Of a stretch of 64,000 nt of DNA, positions 49,150-63,100 are shown in pieces. Each line of letters starts with the position of its first letter. Position 1 is the first letter of the stretch. The stretch spans positions 89,588,198 to 89,652,197 of the forward strand of contig OY740770.1 of NCBI GenBank assembly GCA_963513935.1. The letters run 5' to 3'. Position numbers and translations under genes: made by a program. The notes beneath the pieces are model-generated. The model was not told the DNA's origin and ran no database searches. It worked only from the letters and a program-made list of their open reading frames with translations. The stretch is from Aphrophora alni (taxonomy: Eukaryota; Arthropoda; Insecta; Hemiptera; Aphrophoridae).

Positions 49150-49762
49150 CTTAAAGGCCGGCAAAAATCTCATCGCTTCAATAGACACGATCACTCACAA
49201 AAGATAACCAGCCTATCTACTAGACCTAACCTCGCTATTCGCTCTAACGGACTAATTACTATTTTGGGTACCACTAAATTACTACGTAATCGAAATTCTA
49301 GTAAATCATGCATAGCTACGGTTATTTTGGACTCAGAGAGTAAAACCTCCCTCATAACCACGTAGTGTGCTTTGGACTTAGGCCTGAAAATTCAATATAC
49401 AGTTTTAAGCCTACAGGGAATCTCCAATGTTTCCACACGCGTTAAAGGATTTGTTAAACTAACTTTAGGCTCTTTGGACGGACGTGTTTTCGAAGGTACA
49501 CATAACATCATTGTCCTAGACCATATAGCCTCGGAACTACCGCAATGGACGCCATCTTGTGAAATTCAAAACAAGCTTAGACATATTGAACTAGCCGATC
49601 CGAAATTTAATTGTCCTAAATTAATTGAAATTTTGATCGGTGTTGACATTTATGTCCAGATCATAACAGGTTATAAAATTAATTTAGGCAAACATCTGCC
49701 TACTGCCATCGATACTGTGTTCGGTTATGTTCTTGTCGGTCCAGTTCGTACTAATTTCATAT
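49150..49762 (+). pseudogene. pol: BEL copy 2 protease region, truncated
   Basis: In phase with gag after the TGA. The protease box reads 'ILDSESKTSLITT' at about 49,324-49,362, so the DSG glycine is Glu. TAG follows at 49,363-49,365, then 'CALDLGLKIQ', 'LIGVDIYVQII' and 'FGYVLVGPVRTNF', where similarity to copy 1 ends. The methionine-started frame at 49,372 is only the remainder after the TAG. Confidence 0.9.
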
Positions 49763-52306
49763 ACAAATTATGATTTTGCATACCATGGTAGATGAATAAT
49801 TTTATTATAATAGGACTTGTGCTTAAGAATCATAATTTCAACCCTTACCCTTACATGTACCAAAACACTAATATTTTAACCTTGACTACGTACAAATATG
49901 AAATCGGCTATTACAATACATGACGGAATGTTTCGTGAATTTTATACTTATTTCTAAAGAAAATATTATAAACACAAATAAATGAATATAAATGTTCCCG
50001 AAGGCTTAAAAGACAATTATTTTTATGCACTCATTTTTTGTTTTGTTTTTTAATATATCATTATTTGGTATATCACCTAACTATCTGTGTACTACACTGG
50101 ATCTTAAATGATTGTGTGATTTCGTTAATTGTTGGTACTTGGGCAAATATTTGTTATTCCGAAACGTTTATATTTATTTCAATCTTTTTATATATGAACA
50201 CTTGAGATACTACAAAAATAACAATGATAATAATTTACTAAGTTATTCCTAAACGCTGTTTACTAGTATTTGATAATTGACATATTACGACAACTGAGTA
50301 GAAGGAATTCCTGCTATTGTTAGCCCGAATCTTCCCTTTTCCCATCGCGTAATAAACAAAACAGTTCAGTAGTGTTTAATTTTCGATTTTCAGTCATTAC
50401 AGTCTCCATAATTTGATTCTGTGAATACCTTCTCTTATTTATTGTATTTACAACAAATCCAATTATTTCTAGCGTTTGTTTACATTCCGTAGTATGTCAA
50501 TGTATACAAATTAAAACTTTTTGTATACTGAATTTCAAAAACGGGTAGCTCCAATTAAAACAAAAATTAAGTGGTGCTATGGGCTATATACAGGTAAAAT
50601 ATTATTGAGATCCACCAATATATGTGGGTTGTAGATAGAGTACAGAACCACACATATAGCAAAATAACGACTTTAGTAGATTCTTACAAATTCTAAATTT
50701 ATGTTTTCTCCTTAAATTCAACAACTGTTTTTACAATAAACGTTCTCTAAGCATTCTCTACTTAAAAAGGCAATTGTCATTTAAGATAGATGACTTATAT
50801 ATCTTTATTGACGTAATTTTGAGTACATGACAATATATAAGAAGTATTTTGCTTTTTTTTTTCAAAATCATTTCCTTAAAAAAATAGTAATAGTAATTCA
50901 GGGGTAACTATTGCATTGCAAAAGTAATTATTAATCAGTTTTGATTAATTCGTAGTGGTGAATTTATTTTTATTATGCCTTTGAAATGGTGCCAAATTTG
51001 AAAATGGGTATGTGCCGAAAAATAATCACCACCCAATAGATTGATATCATCATAATGAAAATATTTCTTTGCAAAATTAACTCTTGTTTACTTCAAATCT
51101 ATGCGTAGTGTGCGTAGTGGTAAAGTATTTGTAATCGATATTATAATGAAGAGTGTTATCATTAAACAAGAGTATATTTTGAACAATTTTCAACATCAAA
51201 TACTTAATATAATAAACTAAATATTTTTCTAATAATGTAAATCAGTAGTAGCGGATGTATTTTAGGCTGATGTTTGCAATTAATGCCTTGAACTTTCAAA
51301 TAGGGGTATATTCTGAAAAATTATTACAACAAATACACGTCATCGTAATATAAATATTTCTTTGGAAAAATACATATTGTATAGTTAAGATTTATGCGTA
51401 TATTTGGACTATTTAAAATCGATGTTCCGTTCAAGATTGACTTCTCTTAAAAATAGTATTTTCAGAAACATTTTTACCAAATAATACTTAAAATAAGTAA
51501 CCAACATTATGAACGTAAAGATTTTGTTGCAAAAGTAATTACGAGGAATTTTTCGGAATTAACCTACCTGTATAAGTGTATAAGTGGAAACATAATAATG
51601 GATGTAGTAAACTATAATGTCGTTTTTAAAACTCTTACAATCTGAGAATTGTCACTATAATATCCAGTACATCGTTATACTAAAGAACAACTATTTCGTT
51701 ATATATTTTTTTTCAGTTAATAGAACGCGTAGTGCCAGAAATATTTGAAAATGTATCTAACAAGAATGTTAATTTTTAAAACCTATATACAATTTTTGAA
51801 TCTCTGAAAAAAGTCTTTTAATTAATTATTTTTTCCTATATCCTACAAAAAATTTTATTAATCCCGTATTAGGTTTAACTTAAAAATATTGTTATTTTGT
51901 TTCATAATATATACAAATTAGTTTATTACTCGTTTCTTATTTTTTATGGAATAAGGCTCATTTTGAAAATATTTATTTTTTAGTTATTACTATCAATTTA
52001 ATTATATACTAACATACACAGTTTTTCTTCCCACAGATTTAATACCTAGTTTAGATTATACCTTTTTTGAAGATAACTAAGTAATAAGAAAAACTTTATA
52101 ATAATAATAATAATAATAAAGTTATTCTTATTTTTTGACTTTATAATAAGAATAATAAAAACAATATTCCTTGGTAATTTGTAAATAATAATGAACAAAA
52201 TGTACGACATAATATTTTTGTGAAACTTAGTACTTTTACAAGTATATATATTATTGCAAAATAACATTTCATATTTTTTAAGACAGTAATTTGGTATTGC
52301 GGCGAT

Positions 52307-52356
52307 CTTAGGATCTAAGCACTTAGGATTTTAGCGTACTTAGAACTTAGGATTCA
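52307..52356. repeat. Short tandem 'cttagga' array
   Basis: cttagga occurs at least three times within 50 bases, with cttagaa and tctaagc variants between. Confidence 0.6.
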
Positions 52357-53118
52357 AGTTCTATTTCAATTTGACTAAATGGCTCACGAATAATTTTCCT
52401 TGTAATAACTGTAATTCCTTATAAGGTTATTATATTAGGTGCTACAATAATTTTGACCTTGTACACACAACTATTTTGGAAATAGGTTCATGTTTTATAC
52501 CACATTGTTTCAATTAAATACGTCAGAGATTCATGTAGTAAAAAACAAACATTTCACAAAATCTCAAAGTATAGTTTTTTAATAATTATCTATAATTGAG
52601 AAAAAATGGCATTTATAGAAATTTAGTTTTTTTATTTAGTATTAATTATGTAAGATTCAGTAATTAGTAAAAATCATAAAGTAGAGCGTGAACGTTAATC
52701 GTTAATACTGATCAATAAATAATTGCTCCTCGTATTCTGACCATAGTTCTTTGTACACTTTATGTTTCCTCAAAAATTTAAAAAAATAATTCTTCCCTTA
52801 GTTTTCAAATTCATTATCCTCTTTTAGAAATTAAAAATTTATTTATTTTATTATTTTTATAATTGGTTATTTTTGTAAGTATTTTTGGAAATATTAATAG
52901 ATTGACATTTCTTAATATTATTTTACTCCATATAAATGACTCATTATATTCTAACTTGTTTATTTATATGAAAATGTTTAGGTTAAAATAGTGTATCCAA
53001 AACAAGTGGTTGTGTACACAAGTACACATAACACAAAACTTCTGCAGACTATGTTCAGCCAGTATGAACAGCCTTAAGCCCTTAGACTCGGACTAATATG
53101 GCAGACAGTTTTATCAAG

Positions 53119-53120
<2 letters not shown>

Positions 53121-53161
<41 letters not shown>
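53121..53161. repeat. (AT)n microsatellite
   Basis: Pure AT run of about 41 bases. Confidence 0.9.
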
Positions 53162-53163
<2 letters not shown>

Positions 53164-53859
53164 AGATAAGTAGAAAGTAGTAAACATTCAAACTTATATA
53201 AAATAATTGATATTATGAATTTATCTCATAACTAACAAAGCAATGGGTTTAAAATCATTTGCCCCACCTACTCAGTCATCCATTTTCCCTTCATGGCGGT
53301 AGATTCTCTTCTACATTTATTTCATACCGAACTAATTTTAAATTAACCTGGAATTGGATTGATAGTGTTCAATAATATAAAATTCAACCCATTTTCTTCA
53401 ACAAGCTTGATTGTCAGTAATGTATTATAAAATTTACTGGGATTGTATGTGTATTAAAATCACGGTTCTGTAAAGAATATCTAGGGAACATTGTTTGCAA
53501 CGAAATCTCTCCCCCCCCCTCCTTTTTTCATATCATATCAGCACTTTTGTTGACTTCTGCTACTTTCCCCCACTCCCGCTTATAAATTCTAATTTAAAAT
53601 CTCAATAAATATCATTCTTCTATTGATTATTTTTTGTATTGGTAAAAAAAGTAATTGACGTATTCAAATTGTATTACTTCAGTTTTGAATTTAGATTTCA
53701 TTTCTACATTAACTATACTAACGAGCTCATTAAAAACCAATCTGCAAAGTTTAGCAATCAATGTTATCTTTAAACGCAATGGTTGATAATTTTATGTTAT
53801 CATTTACACTTGAGTTCGACCCAAACAAATCAAACTGAGGTAAAAATTTAACCCATATA

Positions 53860-56237
53860 TTGTAAATTACTGACTTAAACTAAGTGTATAATAAAATTCC
53901 CTTTTGAGTAAGTGTAAAAGATTAACAGCATTTTGTGTCTTATAGAATTTGTACGAACTTCGAAGAGTAATCTTTGATTCTAGCAAAGGATCGCAATTGG
54001 TATATAGACTCCATGATAAAGTGTACCACGATATCCCATTCAAGTACGTATTTAACTTTTTAGATGACATAATTGTAAACACATAAGATTTCTAATCAAC
54101 AGATCAATTCGACAGAGTAAGAAAAGCAGTACTAAATGTCAATCCCGAAAAACTACACTTAGCTGTACAAGAAATTTATTTTTTTGGTCATTTAGTTCCT
54201 ACTCGAAGAATTTCCATCTATCCACAAAGGTTGGTTCTTTGGGAGTTTAAGAGACCGAAAAACAACAAAATTGTACCCAGATTTGTAGGTATGGTCAATT
54301 GTATTGTAAATTCATATATCTATTAGGAATTAGGATGTTTTTAGTTAGTAATATATTCTAAGTTGTTTTAGAAGAAGTAGTATCAAATAATATAGAACCA
54401 TTATTAGATAATCGAACCACTTTTAGTTTAGTTAAATAACTCAGCAAGTTTAAAGGAACCAATTATAACAACAGACTTTGCTGAAATAGCCATAAAAATC
54501 AATCAATAGAAAAAGAAGTCAGGCAAATTTGTTTGGGGAATTGAAAAGACTTCTGTTAAGAAACTTAGGAAGCCATTTTACAACAATCAGTGTTACGCAT
54601 GGTAAATTTGTCCAAAGAATTCATCCTTTACGACAGATAGCTGTACTCGTCCCATAGCTGGTGTACTTCACCAGGAATTTAAAGTGGTAAGACAACCCAT
54701 CTCTTATTTTGAATAAACCTTATTTGTGTTGACAGGAACTTAAGTCGACCATAAACGAGCTAGTGTGTCTAGCCGTACTTGAAAAAGTAGAAAAGTTCAG
54801 ATCCTTTTATCGAGTATCGAGCGTTTCATTTGGAATGTGAAAAACAGGCCATAAACTGTAAGACAAAGCAACTGGGTGAGATCAGACGTTGTGTAGTCGG
54901 GATTATTTCCTCTGATATTTAAAGTCCATCACATTAGATCCACGCATAACGTTGTGACAGATGCTCTATCAAGAATCGATGATCACATAAACTTAGTAAC
55001 AACTAAAGAAACAGGTAAACTAGAGACTGTGATAAACAATAACGCATAAATGACCAACTTTTCTTTAGCCTTTACAGATCTAATAAGTCACAAGGAGAAA
55101 GATGAGTCCAGCATTCTTTTAATGAGAAAGTTCATTTAACTTGTACCAGCAAATGATATGAATTATATCAGGGAGTTCTCTTCTATAAGCAATCTAGAAA
55201 ACATTCAAGAAGGATAGTTGTACCCCAGAATGATTAAACATGATTTTTCAGTATTACCACAAATCTCCAGTGGGAGGACTCTTAGGAGTTATTAAAACAA
55301 CTAAACTAAGTCGATATTATTATTAGACAGTTATGAACCAAGACATATTGAGACTTTTAATCAATTTAAACTTTGTAATTTGACCAAACCTGCTCAATAC
55401 TCGCATGCAGGTAAGGTAGCATAAGAAGTAGCTTCTGGGATATTGGAAAAGATTGTCATAGACTTTTTAGGTCACTGCCAATTAAATATATTGATGTTGA
55501 TTTATATTGATGCCTTTAGTAAATGCGTCTCGATAATTCCAATGGCTCAAGCAACGGCACCTTTGACTGACAAAATCATAAGAGAAAGATTATTTAAAAA
55601 ATTTGGAGTTCCCGCCACCTCATGGGTTGTGGTTTTAGAAAACTATTTATGGTATTAGGCATAAAACCATCACTTCGTACCGTCTACAAGGGTTACATGC
55701 AGAGAGGTTCAACAGAAATATGAGAGTAGCCTTGATAGCTTTTCATGCTGAATCGCAAACCAGCTGGGATAGGCAAATATGCTTTTACAATTTTTGATTT
55801 AATAGTGATATAGATAAATTCGCCACATTTTAACTCATTCGTTAAGAGAATGAAATATCCTCTTTCTAATCTTAGGCGTATAACAGATCTACTTCCTTCA
55901 AATCCAGATGGCGACAACTTATGACGAATGTAGTATTAAGCCTAACATAAATAACCTAATCCAAGTTCACGGAAGAGTGGCTAAACGTTATAATAAAGGA
56001 CAACGAGACTCACAGTACACATTATGTGATTTAGTATGGTCTAAAACCTCTCCGAATAGTAAGGTCAATAAAGAGATTGCAGCATAATTATGCTACAGAT
56101 AGATAGGACCATACAATATAAATAGCTTTATAACCTCAGTTACAGTTCAACTTGCTGAAAGAGGAAATTAGCATAGCTTCATGATAGCGCATATTCAAGA
56201 TCTCAAACCTTTAGGCGGAGGACAAATAGGATTATAA
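53860..56237 (+). pseudogene. pol: Ty3/Gypsy-type pol remnant (RT, RNase H, integrase)
   Basis: Frame-shifted and stop-ridden but in the correct order. RT shows 'TDLN' and 'NKIPF' (about 53,870), 'TAFCV' (about 53,930), 'FKYVFNFLDDIIV' with the catalytic FLDD (about 54,035-54,075), 'VNPEKLHLAVQEIYFFGHLV' (about 54,140-54,200) and 'RFVGMVN'. RNase H shows 'VLHQEFKVVRQPISYF' (about 54,665) and 'FKVHHIRSTHNVVTDALSR' (about 54,920-54,975). Integrase shows 'CNLTKPAQYSHAGKVA', 'IVIDFLGH' and 'YIDAFSKCVSII' (55,443-55,540), 'RLFKKFGVPAT', 'ERFNRNMRVALIAFHAESQT' (about 55,705) and a C-terminal 'HIQDLKPLGG' (about 56,190). Motif spacing fits a Gypsy element (aspartate box and 'VNPEK...FLGH'). No flanking LTRs, gag or protease were found. 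Confidence 0.88.
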
Positions 56238-59200
56238 CTATTGTAACAATTTTTTAAGATTTCTTTTTAATCTATGGTTTTAGGTAACCACTAAAATTTT
56301 AAACCATAAATGTATTATAATATTATAAAGAATATATAAAATGAATGTATTTTTCTCTCTTCTTTAATAAAATCACTTTTCAAACCAACTTGCATATTCA
56401 AACCAATCATGTATATTCATTTCAACAAATCCAACATTTTCTCAGAATATAATTGGTCTTTTTTTTTCATTTTGGTACTTTAATTTTATTTCACTAATTT
56501 AACGTAATTTTTACCAAGAGAATTTAAACCAGGGGAAAATTTATAATAATGAAAACTTGTAAGAATTTGCAACTTTTTTTAAAGTAGAAGGCAGTCTGTC
56601 TCTTTTATAGGATAAGTTCTCTAGCTACAAATCCCCAATGTTTTTTGTATATAATTAAATAAAGAAAGGTTGGGTTTCAGTGTCTCATAAAGTTACAACA
56701 CAGAACATCTGTCCAAGATCAGGATCATAACTGTTTATGATTTTACACCATTCTCTCCTTTGTCTCTGATTTAATTTTGCAACGTTATCAGCAACTGCTT
56801 CGTACAATTAGGAAGTATGAGAAGGTATCGCTGTTGGTGACAACTGCTCCTGGCTCCTGTGAATGTGGTGGAAGTCGAAAAGGTAGGAGTGTTTTACCTG
56901 ACATGACAATGGCAATATCCTCATGAAGTCTGTGGGATGGCTTGTAATCAATGGCATGCAAAATTATTAAGTAAGGATTTTAAATAATTAGTCATAAACA
57001 TGTTTCCTTACTTTGTAATTAATTGAATACGAACTGGGGATGAGTTCTCTATGAATTATAAATGAAAAGAATACATTCGATTTCCAGGAAGCGGACAATG
57101 GAATAAATGCTGAATATAAATTTTATTCCAGTATTATCACTTTATTGAGGGGTTGTCTCATTTTCCGTTTTAATAATTTTTCTTCAAAATCCTACTATAT
57201 ACAGGCCACGAAAACATTACTGGCCAAATTTCAAGTATTTAAGCTTTATAGTTCTGCAGAAAGATAGTCGTGGTTTTTAAAGATTAGGCGCTAAAATTGT
57301 ATAAAGTCTTTTTAGGAACATAAATGACAAATTATATTCTTGTAGACTTTACAGTTCAAGAGATTTCGCTTGGAATAACTGTATTGCATTAGCTCATTTC
57401 ATATAATTTCATGACTTTTTTAATTTGCATATTTACTAATGTCTCAAACTCTACAATTTGTTTCGACGGTTTTTGTAAATATATCACATGATTATTTCTT
57501 TAAAAACTTCTATATAGACAACAAAATATAAAAATTACAATTATGGTTAATTTTTAAATTTATACACAATACTACATGAAATTATACCATTAAACACAAA
57601 TATATGCAATATAAATAAATTTAATGATGAAACATGAGTTTGAGTAATGTGTTTCAAATGGTGTGAGCGAATTGGGAATTGCGTTTAGCTCAGTGTAGAA
57701 TTACAACAGTTGTTTCGTCCCACAGCACTTTGGTAAAGGAAAACACAACCTACGATATATCCTGTCATGACCACTGCCACGTATCTAAAGTTAATTACAG
57801 TCAAACAATTAGAGTGCAAATAATAATCTAACATATTTATTTAAAATGTTTATAACAATAGTAAACACGAGATTGACACAGTGTAAGCGCAATTTGTCAT
57901 AACCATTTCTAAATTATATTATAATATTATATATTTCGAAATTAGTTAAATTATGACAAATTTTGTGAAGTTCAATAATATTTGTAATTTTATTACAAAG
58001 TAAAGTAAAATTTAATTTTAAATGTAATTTTTTTTCCACGTTTTATTTTTAAACGCATTCCTACTTTTCTTTCTAAAAAAACTAAGCATTCAAGAGGAAC
58101 AGAATAACAACTTAGTATTTGTAAGTGTAAAATACTTGTGGACAAATTAATATTTAATTAAAAAATTTTGTATTTAAAGCTTGATTGAAAGGGGGGGATT
58201 AGGTAGATATTCTACAATGTATCAATAACCCATGAAACTAATATATAATACAAAATTAAACGTATTCTATATGTAGTGTATTAAAACAAAAAATATTCTT
58301 GAAATTTATTTATATAACATAGGTAATCAGCTAATAGGAGATGCACCAAATTTTTATAAATATTCACAAAATCCTGATCTATCAATAAATAATAAAATTA
58401 CAAAAAGTAGTCTAACAATAATACAGACATTATACAAACAGTAGTTATTTTTTATGCAGTTCTTACCTTGGGATAGTTAAATATTGACTGCCTTGTAATA
58501 GAGTATCTTGAAATTTGAAAAAAGCAAATACAAATTATATATAGTTATATCTACTCTTGATCAATTTACTTATTATGTGTGAAGAAGTTTTGATATATAA
58601 GGGGCAGATTTATTTTTATATAGTAATTTGTATGACTTTAGTGTTAGAAGAGTAGATTCATTGTAATATCTTAAATTTTTATTAATAACTTTTTGATTAA
58701 AAAAATACCATCATATTCAATAAACGATTTACTAATATTATAATAAAAAAATGTATATTTTTTATTAAACTGAAATACAGTTTAAAAAAGATTACGTTTG
58801 GAATAGGCTGTCATGAAAAGTTCCGTGGTTCCTACTAAAAAACAAATTAAAAAATCATTCAAATTATTTATCTGGAGTTAATATTTTTACAATTCCAGAC
58901 ACGTTAACATTCACCATACAAATTTATCTTTCATGTAAGTAATGAAAAGTAATCGTATTTTAATTAAATGGAAAAAGATAGAACAAAGTTGAATTGTTCT
59001 GTCAAAATCTGATTAGAACTAAACTAACATAAGTTACGTAGTAACATTTAACTGGTATTGTTACATTTGACAGCTGTCTCGAGCAATAATTAATACATCA
59101 AAATGAAGTAACTTATGAATTAAATAACTATTGATTCATAATAAAACTTTTTTTTATTTACATCTCCATTTACTCCTTAATTTTTTGCTTTAATTATAAA

Positions 59201-62200
59201 TAATTTTAGGTTTATTGATTATTTTTATCGAATGTAAAAAAAAACAAAAGTTAACGATCAAATTGAAGAAATAATTTATAATATTTACTGTATTTTAATG
59301 TGTAGTTTTTTGAAATTTCTATATTTATTATTTAGTTTTTTTTTTTTTTATTAGGTAAATTCCCCAAGTAAATTATAATATAGGCCTTTCAAACTTGTAC
59401 AGTCTACTTAGTTGTAAAAATAATTGCGGAATATATTTTTTAATTGAGAGTTTCTGATATCTCTCTTTGTAAGTTATTGAAACAAATTATAAATCATAAT
59501 TTATAATTCACAGAAGTATTAGTAAATCTTCATAAATGTTACTTATACCAAATACGATTTAAAAAAATAATTTTAAATTGTGGTGTCTTTATAGCGGATC
59601 TCGTTAATTTAAGTACAAATAATTGTATAAAATGAATTGTGAAAATAAGACAAATGGTAGAATTTACTACAAACAATAGATGTATGTCTTAATGAGCGTA
59701 TAAAAAAAAATCTATAATTGAAACGAAAGACCTAGTAAAATACCATTTTTATTTTACCAAAAATGATTTTTCAAGAGTTACTAAACCAATGTTCGAACAT
59801 CTGTCATGGACGCTTCTTATAATTAGGTTAGAGCGTAAACCGCTATTTAGATTATAAAAATCTCGATGTAAATTATAAATTGTTCAATTTTCATAAAATT
59901 AAAAGGTTTGACATTCTAGAACAGCATAAATATTTCTTTTCCATCATTTTATAGAATGTATTGGAATAAATGAAAATTTATGTATATGGAGTGGAGTATT
60001 TGCCAAATATTGTTTCACAACTGTTTTAAAATATCGTTGGAGTTGATTTAAAAATGAAACAAACCAATAATTACTTAAATAATACACACAATTCTACGTA
60101 CTGCACAAACATGATGTCATGCTAATATTCATCAGAATCGACCTACTCGTTTAGGATGGTATGCACTACAAATGTTATATACGTAGATCACTAGGTAAAC
60201 ACGAATATAAATGGACAAAATACTATCACGTATATGAATTATAGCGTTAATTTAACAAGACAAACGATATATTTTAAGTTCAGGAGAAACATAAGATCAC
60301 AGGTTCAAATCTCTTTCATATTTTTTAAAGCACCCTACGTTTTGATTGTGCTTTTTAAGGTATATTCTATATATAATACAAAGTGGAATATAACTCCTAC
60401 CAAAGTGGAATATAACTTGGTTTGGTTACCATGAAATACTTAATAGTAAGAGCTTTGCTCGTAGGTAACATGTTTTGATATAAATTATTTTCAAATAGCT
60501 AAATTTGGCGTTCTATGTTCTGAAAAATTAATTGTAATACTCATTATATCTGCATCACAATTAATCTGGTTAAAATTACAAAGTTTGAAAATATCTTCAA
60601 ACGATATCTTTTACTTGGACTTTGGACTTTTTTTATTGAAAATATCAAACACTTTAAATTTTATATATATTGTGTGAAAATTGCAATTTTAGTAAATCGT
60701 AACACCTTACTAAATACAACAACGAAAAAAAGATAAATACCCAAGTAAAATATAATAGATCTTTGTTAAATAATTAAATGAAATAGGATTCAACTAGAGA
60801 AATGATTTAAAAACCAGAAAAAGTATCCTTATATACTTAAATTCATATGTGAATTGTCAGTAAAGAGGTATCATTGAATAATTTTCGAAGAGAGAGAGTG
60901 TTATTATCAATGCCAATGTACTTAGAACAATCATATTGTTGGCATTACTTGGTATTCATATTCAGGGACACTAATTTTAACACTGATGGTAAAATATACT
61001 CTCTACCAAACATTTTATATATTCAACAAGAAAATAATGATTAATGGTTTTTTTTACAATAAAAAGAGGTAGTACATTTTCAGAATGTATAATTTTTTTA
61101 TTTTTTAATATGAATATTAATCATAGCACTTTATAAAAAATATTTATAATTACTTTGTTTTTCTCTACAGGCCCATGTATTGTGTTCTAATTATTACAGT
61201 AAATCTCGTAGTTCATGAAAGATAATCATCTAACATCTAAGCATAATGTCCGTATTGGCTCTATTGTCCGTGTTTATTATTTATATCTTTGTTGTAAGTC
61301 GTCTATATTTATTGCATCAAATATTCAAGCCGTATATTTGAATGTAATAATTATTCAGCTAATGAGATAAAATACCACACATCATATTGGTTGCTTCTTT
61401 GTGTTGATATATAACACGAAATAATAATATGGTATCGATTTACTGTGGTTACAATCAAAGAGTATAAATCATTGTCAAGCAAGAAGGGGTAAAGTTGGAG
61501 CTACCTTTAAAGTCGGACAAGAATTATGTAATAGCTACTGAATATTGAGGAATATTAAATTACATTATTTGTCCATTGGTAATATAAGTTTAAATATTAC
61601 GAATGTTGAAACACAAGTTTGTTTCTGTACAGACGGAATCGAAAAACTGAATGCATCCACTAAATATTAATTTTCTAACTTGGAGTTATGTAGTAAGCAC
61701 CCCCCAAATCACTTAAAATAGTCATATTTTATTATTTTTTACAAAAAATGCCCTAAAGTCCAAAAATTTCTATCTTTTATTTCGTAAATGAAAATGTGTA
61801 ACATTTTTTTAAATTTTAAACTTACGTTGGCAAAGGGAATAATTTTGGCAAAAAGTAAAAACAAGACTAGCTAAATAATATATATATTATTATATGATTG
61901 TAATATTTTAATAATAATAAACACAATATCTCTCACTCTCAGTTGTGTATTGGCATTTCATAACTAACACATCATATTATATATGAATTTATGTATAGAA
62001 GAAGTTATGTTCTGCTCATTTCAATTGTTAATTGTTTTTAAAGCTTACTTCAGTTACTTAACATTTCAAACAGCTATTACACTTCCTTCAATTTAACCTT
62101 AATATTTTAACTTTATTAAATGATAAATTATGCTATACTGTATTACTAACACAAATTGTAATTTTTATACAATCTTTTAATCAATACAATCTCTTATTAA

Positions 62201-63100
62201 AATATGGTAATTTTATTTTGTAGCTTACATCTTACTTTGTCTTTGTATTTCAAATCTGCCAGAAATATGGAAATGTAACCTGGAAATACATATAACGTAA
62301 TTCCTGGTTAAGTACATGGAAAGTGATTACTGTTTCTTATTTAAAGTTAAAAACCGTTTTATATTATATTTAAATGTCATGTATATTTTAATGTATTACG
62401 TTACAACTATTTAAAATTTATTGTGGTAAACTACTTCTATTACGTAAAAAAAAAGTATCATGTCATACATATGAATAGTATTATTCATTGAACAACTCAA
62501 ACAATCTACTAAAAAAGGTACGATCAACGCAAAGATAACAGGTTCACATAAATTTGTCGATTGTAATTTTGCATAGTAACATTCAAATACAAAGAAAATT
62601 TCATGTTTTCTCTAAAGGGAACTATCGCTTTTATATCTGTATTTATAAATAAATGTAATTTGAATTCACACCTACTTTTATTTTTTGGTGAATAAAATAC
62701 AATTACAGAATACATATTATGCCTATATTTCATTCAATATAGAAAACAAATAATTATTTCATTCCAATTTCGATAATAAAGCTTCACCAACTCCATTATC
62801 TAAAGTACTTTAACATTAAATTAATTACTCTTGAATTTCAGGATGTTGATATATATTGTCTAAGCGTTTAGCAAATTAAATTAATATTCCCAGAAGAATA
62901 ATATTTATTTAATACATATATTGAATTAAACCGACCAAGGACATAACACTTACCACAATGAAAACAGTCTATTTGATCATTTATTTATTTTATGAAAAAT
63001 ATAAATTTGTGTCTTATTCGGTGGTTTATTATTACTTTTGTAACTTTACATTCATATTATGATATTAATTAATTTACCATGTTAACTTTCGTACTATATA
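56238..63100. other. AT-rich stretch, no gene supported
   Basis: Mostly low-complexity AT-rich DNA. A more complex patch at about 56,690-56,950 has coding-like minus-strand text ('LYEAVADNVAKLNQRQRREW'). It adjoins the Gypsy remnant and may be another repeat or an old exon; I cannot assign it. Short frames 60,234-60,434 and 62,524-62,733 have no motifs. Confidence 0.45.

Larger units (their letters stand above)
46716..49762 (+). mobile_element. BEL/Pao LTR retrotransposon, copy 2 (5' fragment)
   Basis: Same family as the 13.2-26.4 kb element, in plus orientation. It consists of the 5' LTR, primer-binding site, leader, gag, the shared TGA and most of the protease region. Similarity stops abruptly at about 49,762 after 'VLVGPVRTNF'; RT, RNase H, integrase and 3' LTR are absent from the window. 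It is more decayed than copy 1: the gag start codon is lost, gag has a stop and frameshifts, and the protease motif is altered. It lacks the LARD insertion and so shows the empty site at 49,022-49,025. Confidence 0.93.
49763..53855. other. AT-rich gene-free stretch
   Basis: No gene supported. It contains a (TAA)n run at about 52,100-52,120, a short tandem 'cttagga' pattern at 52,307-52,356 and a (AT)n microsatellite at 53,121-53,161. The minus frame 52,046-52,267 is low complexity. Confidence 0.5.
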
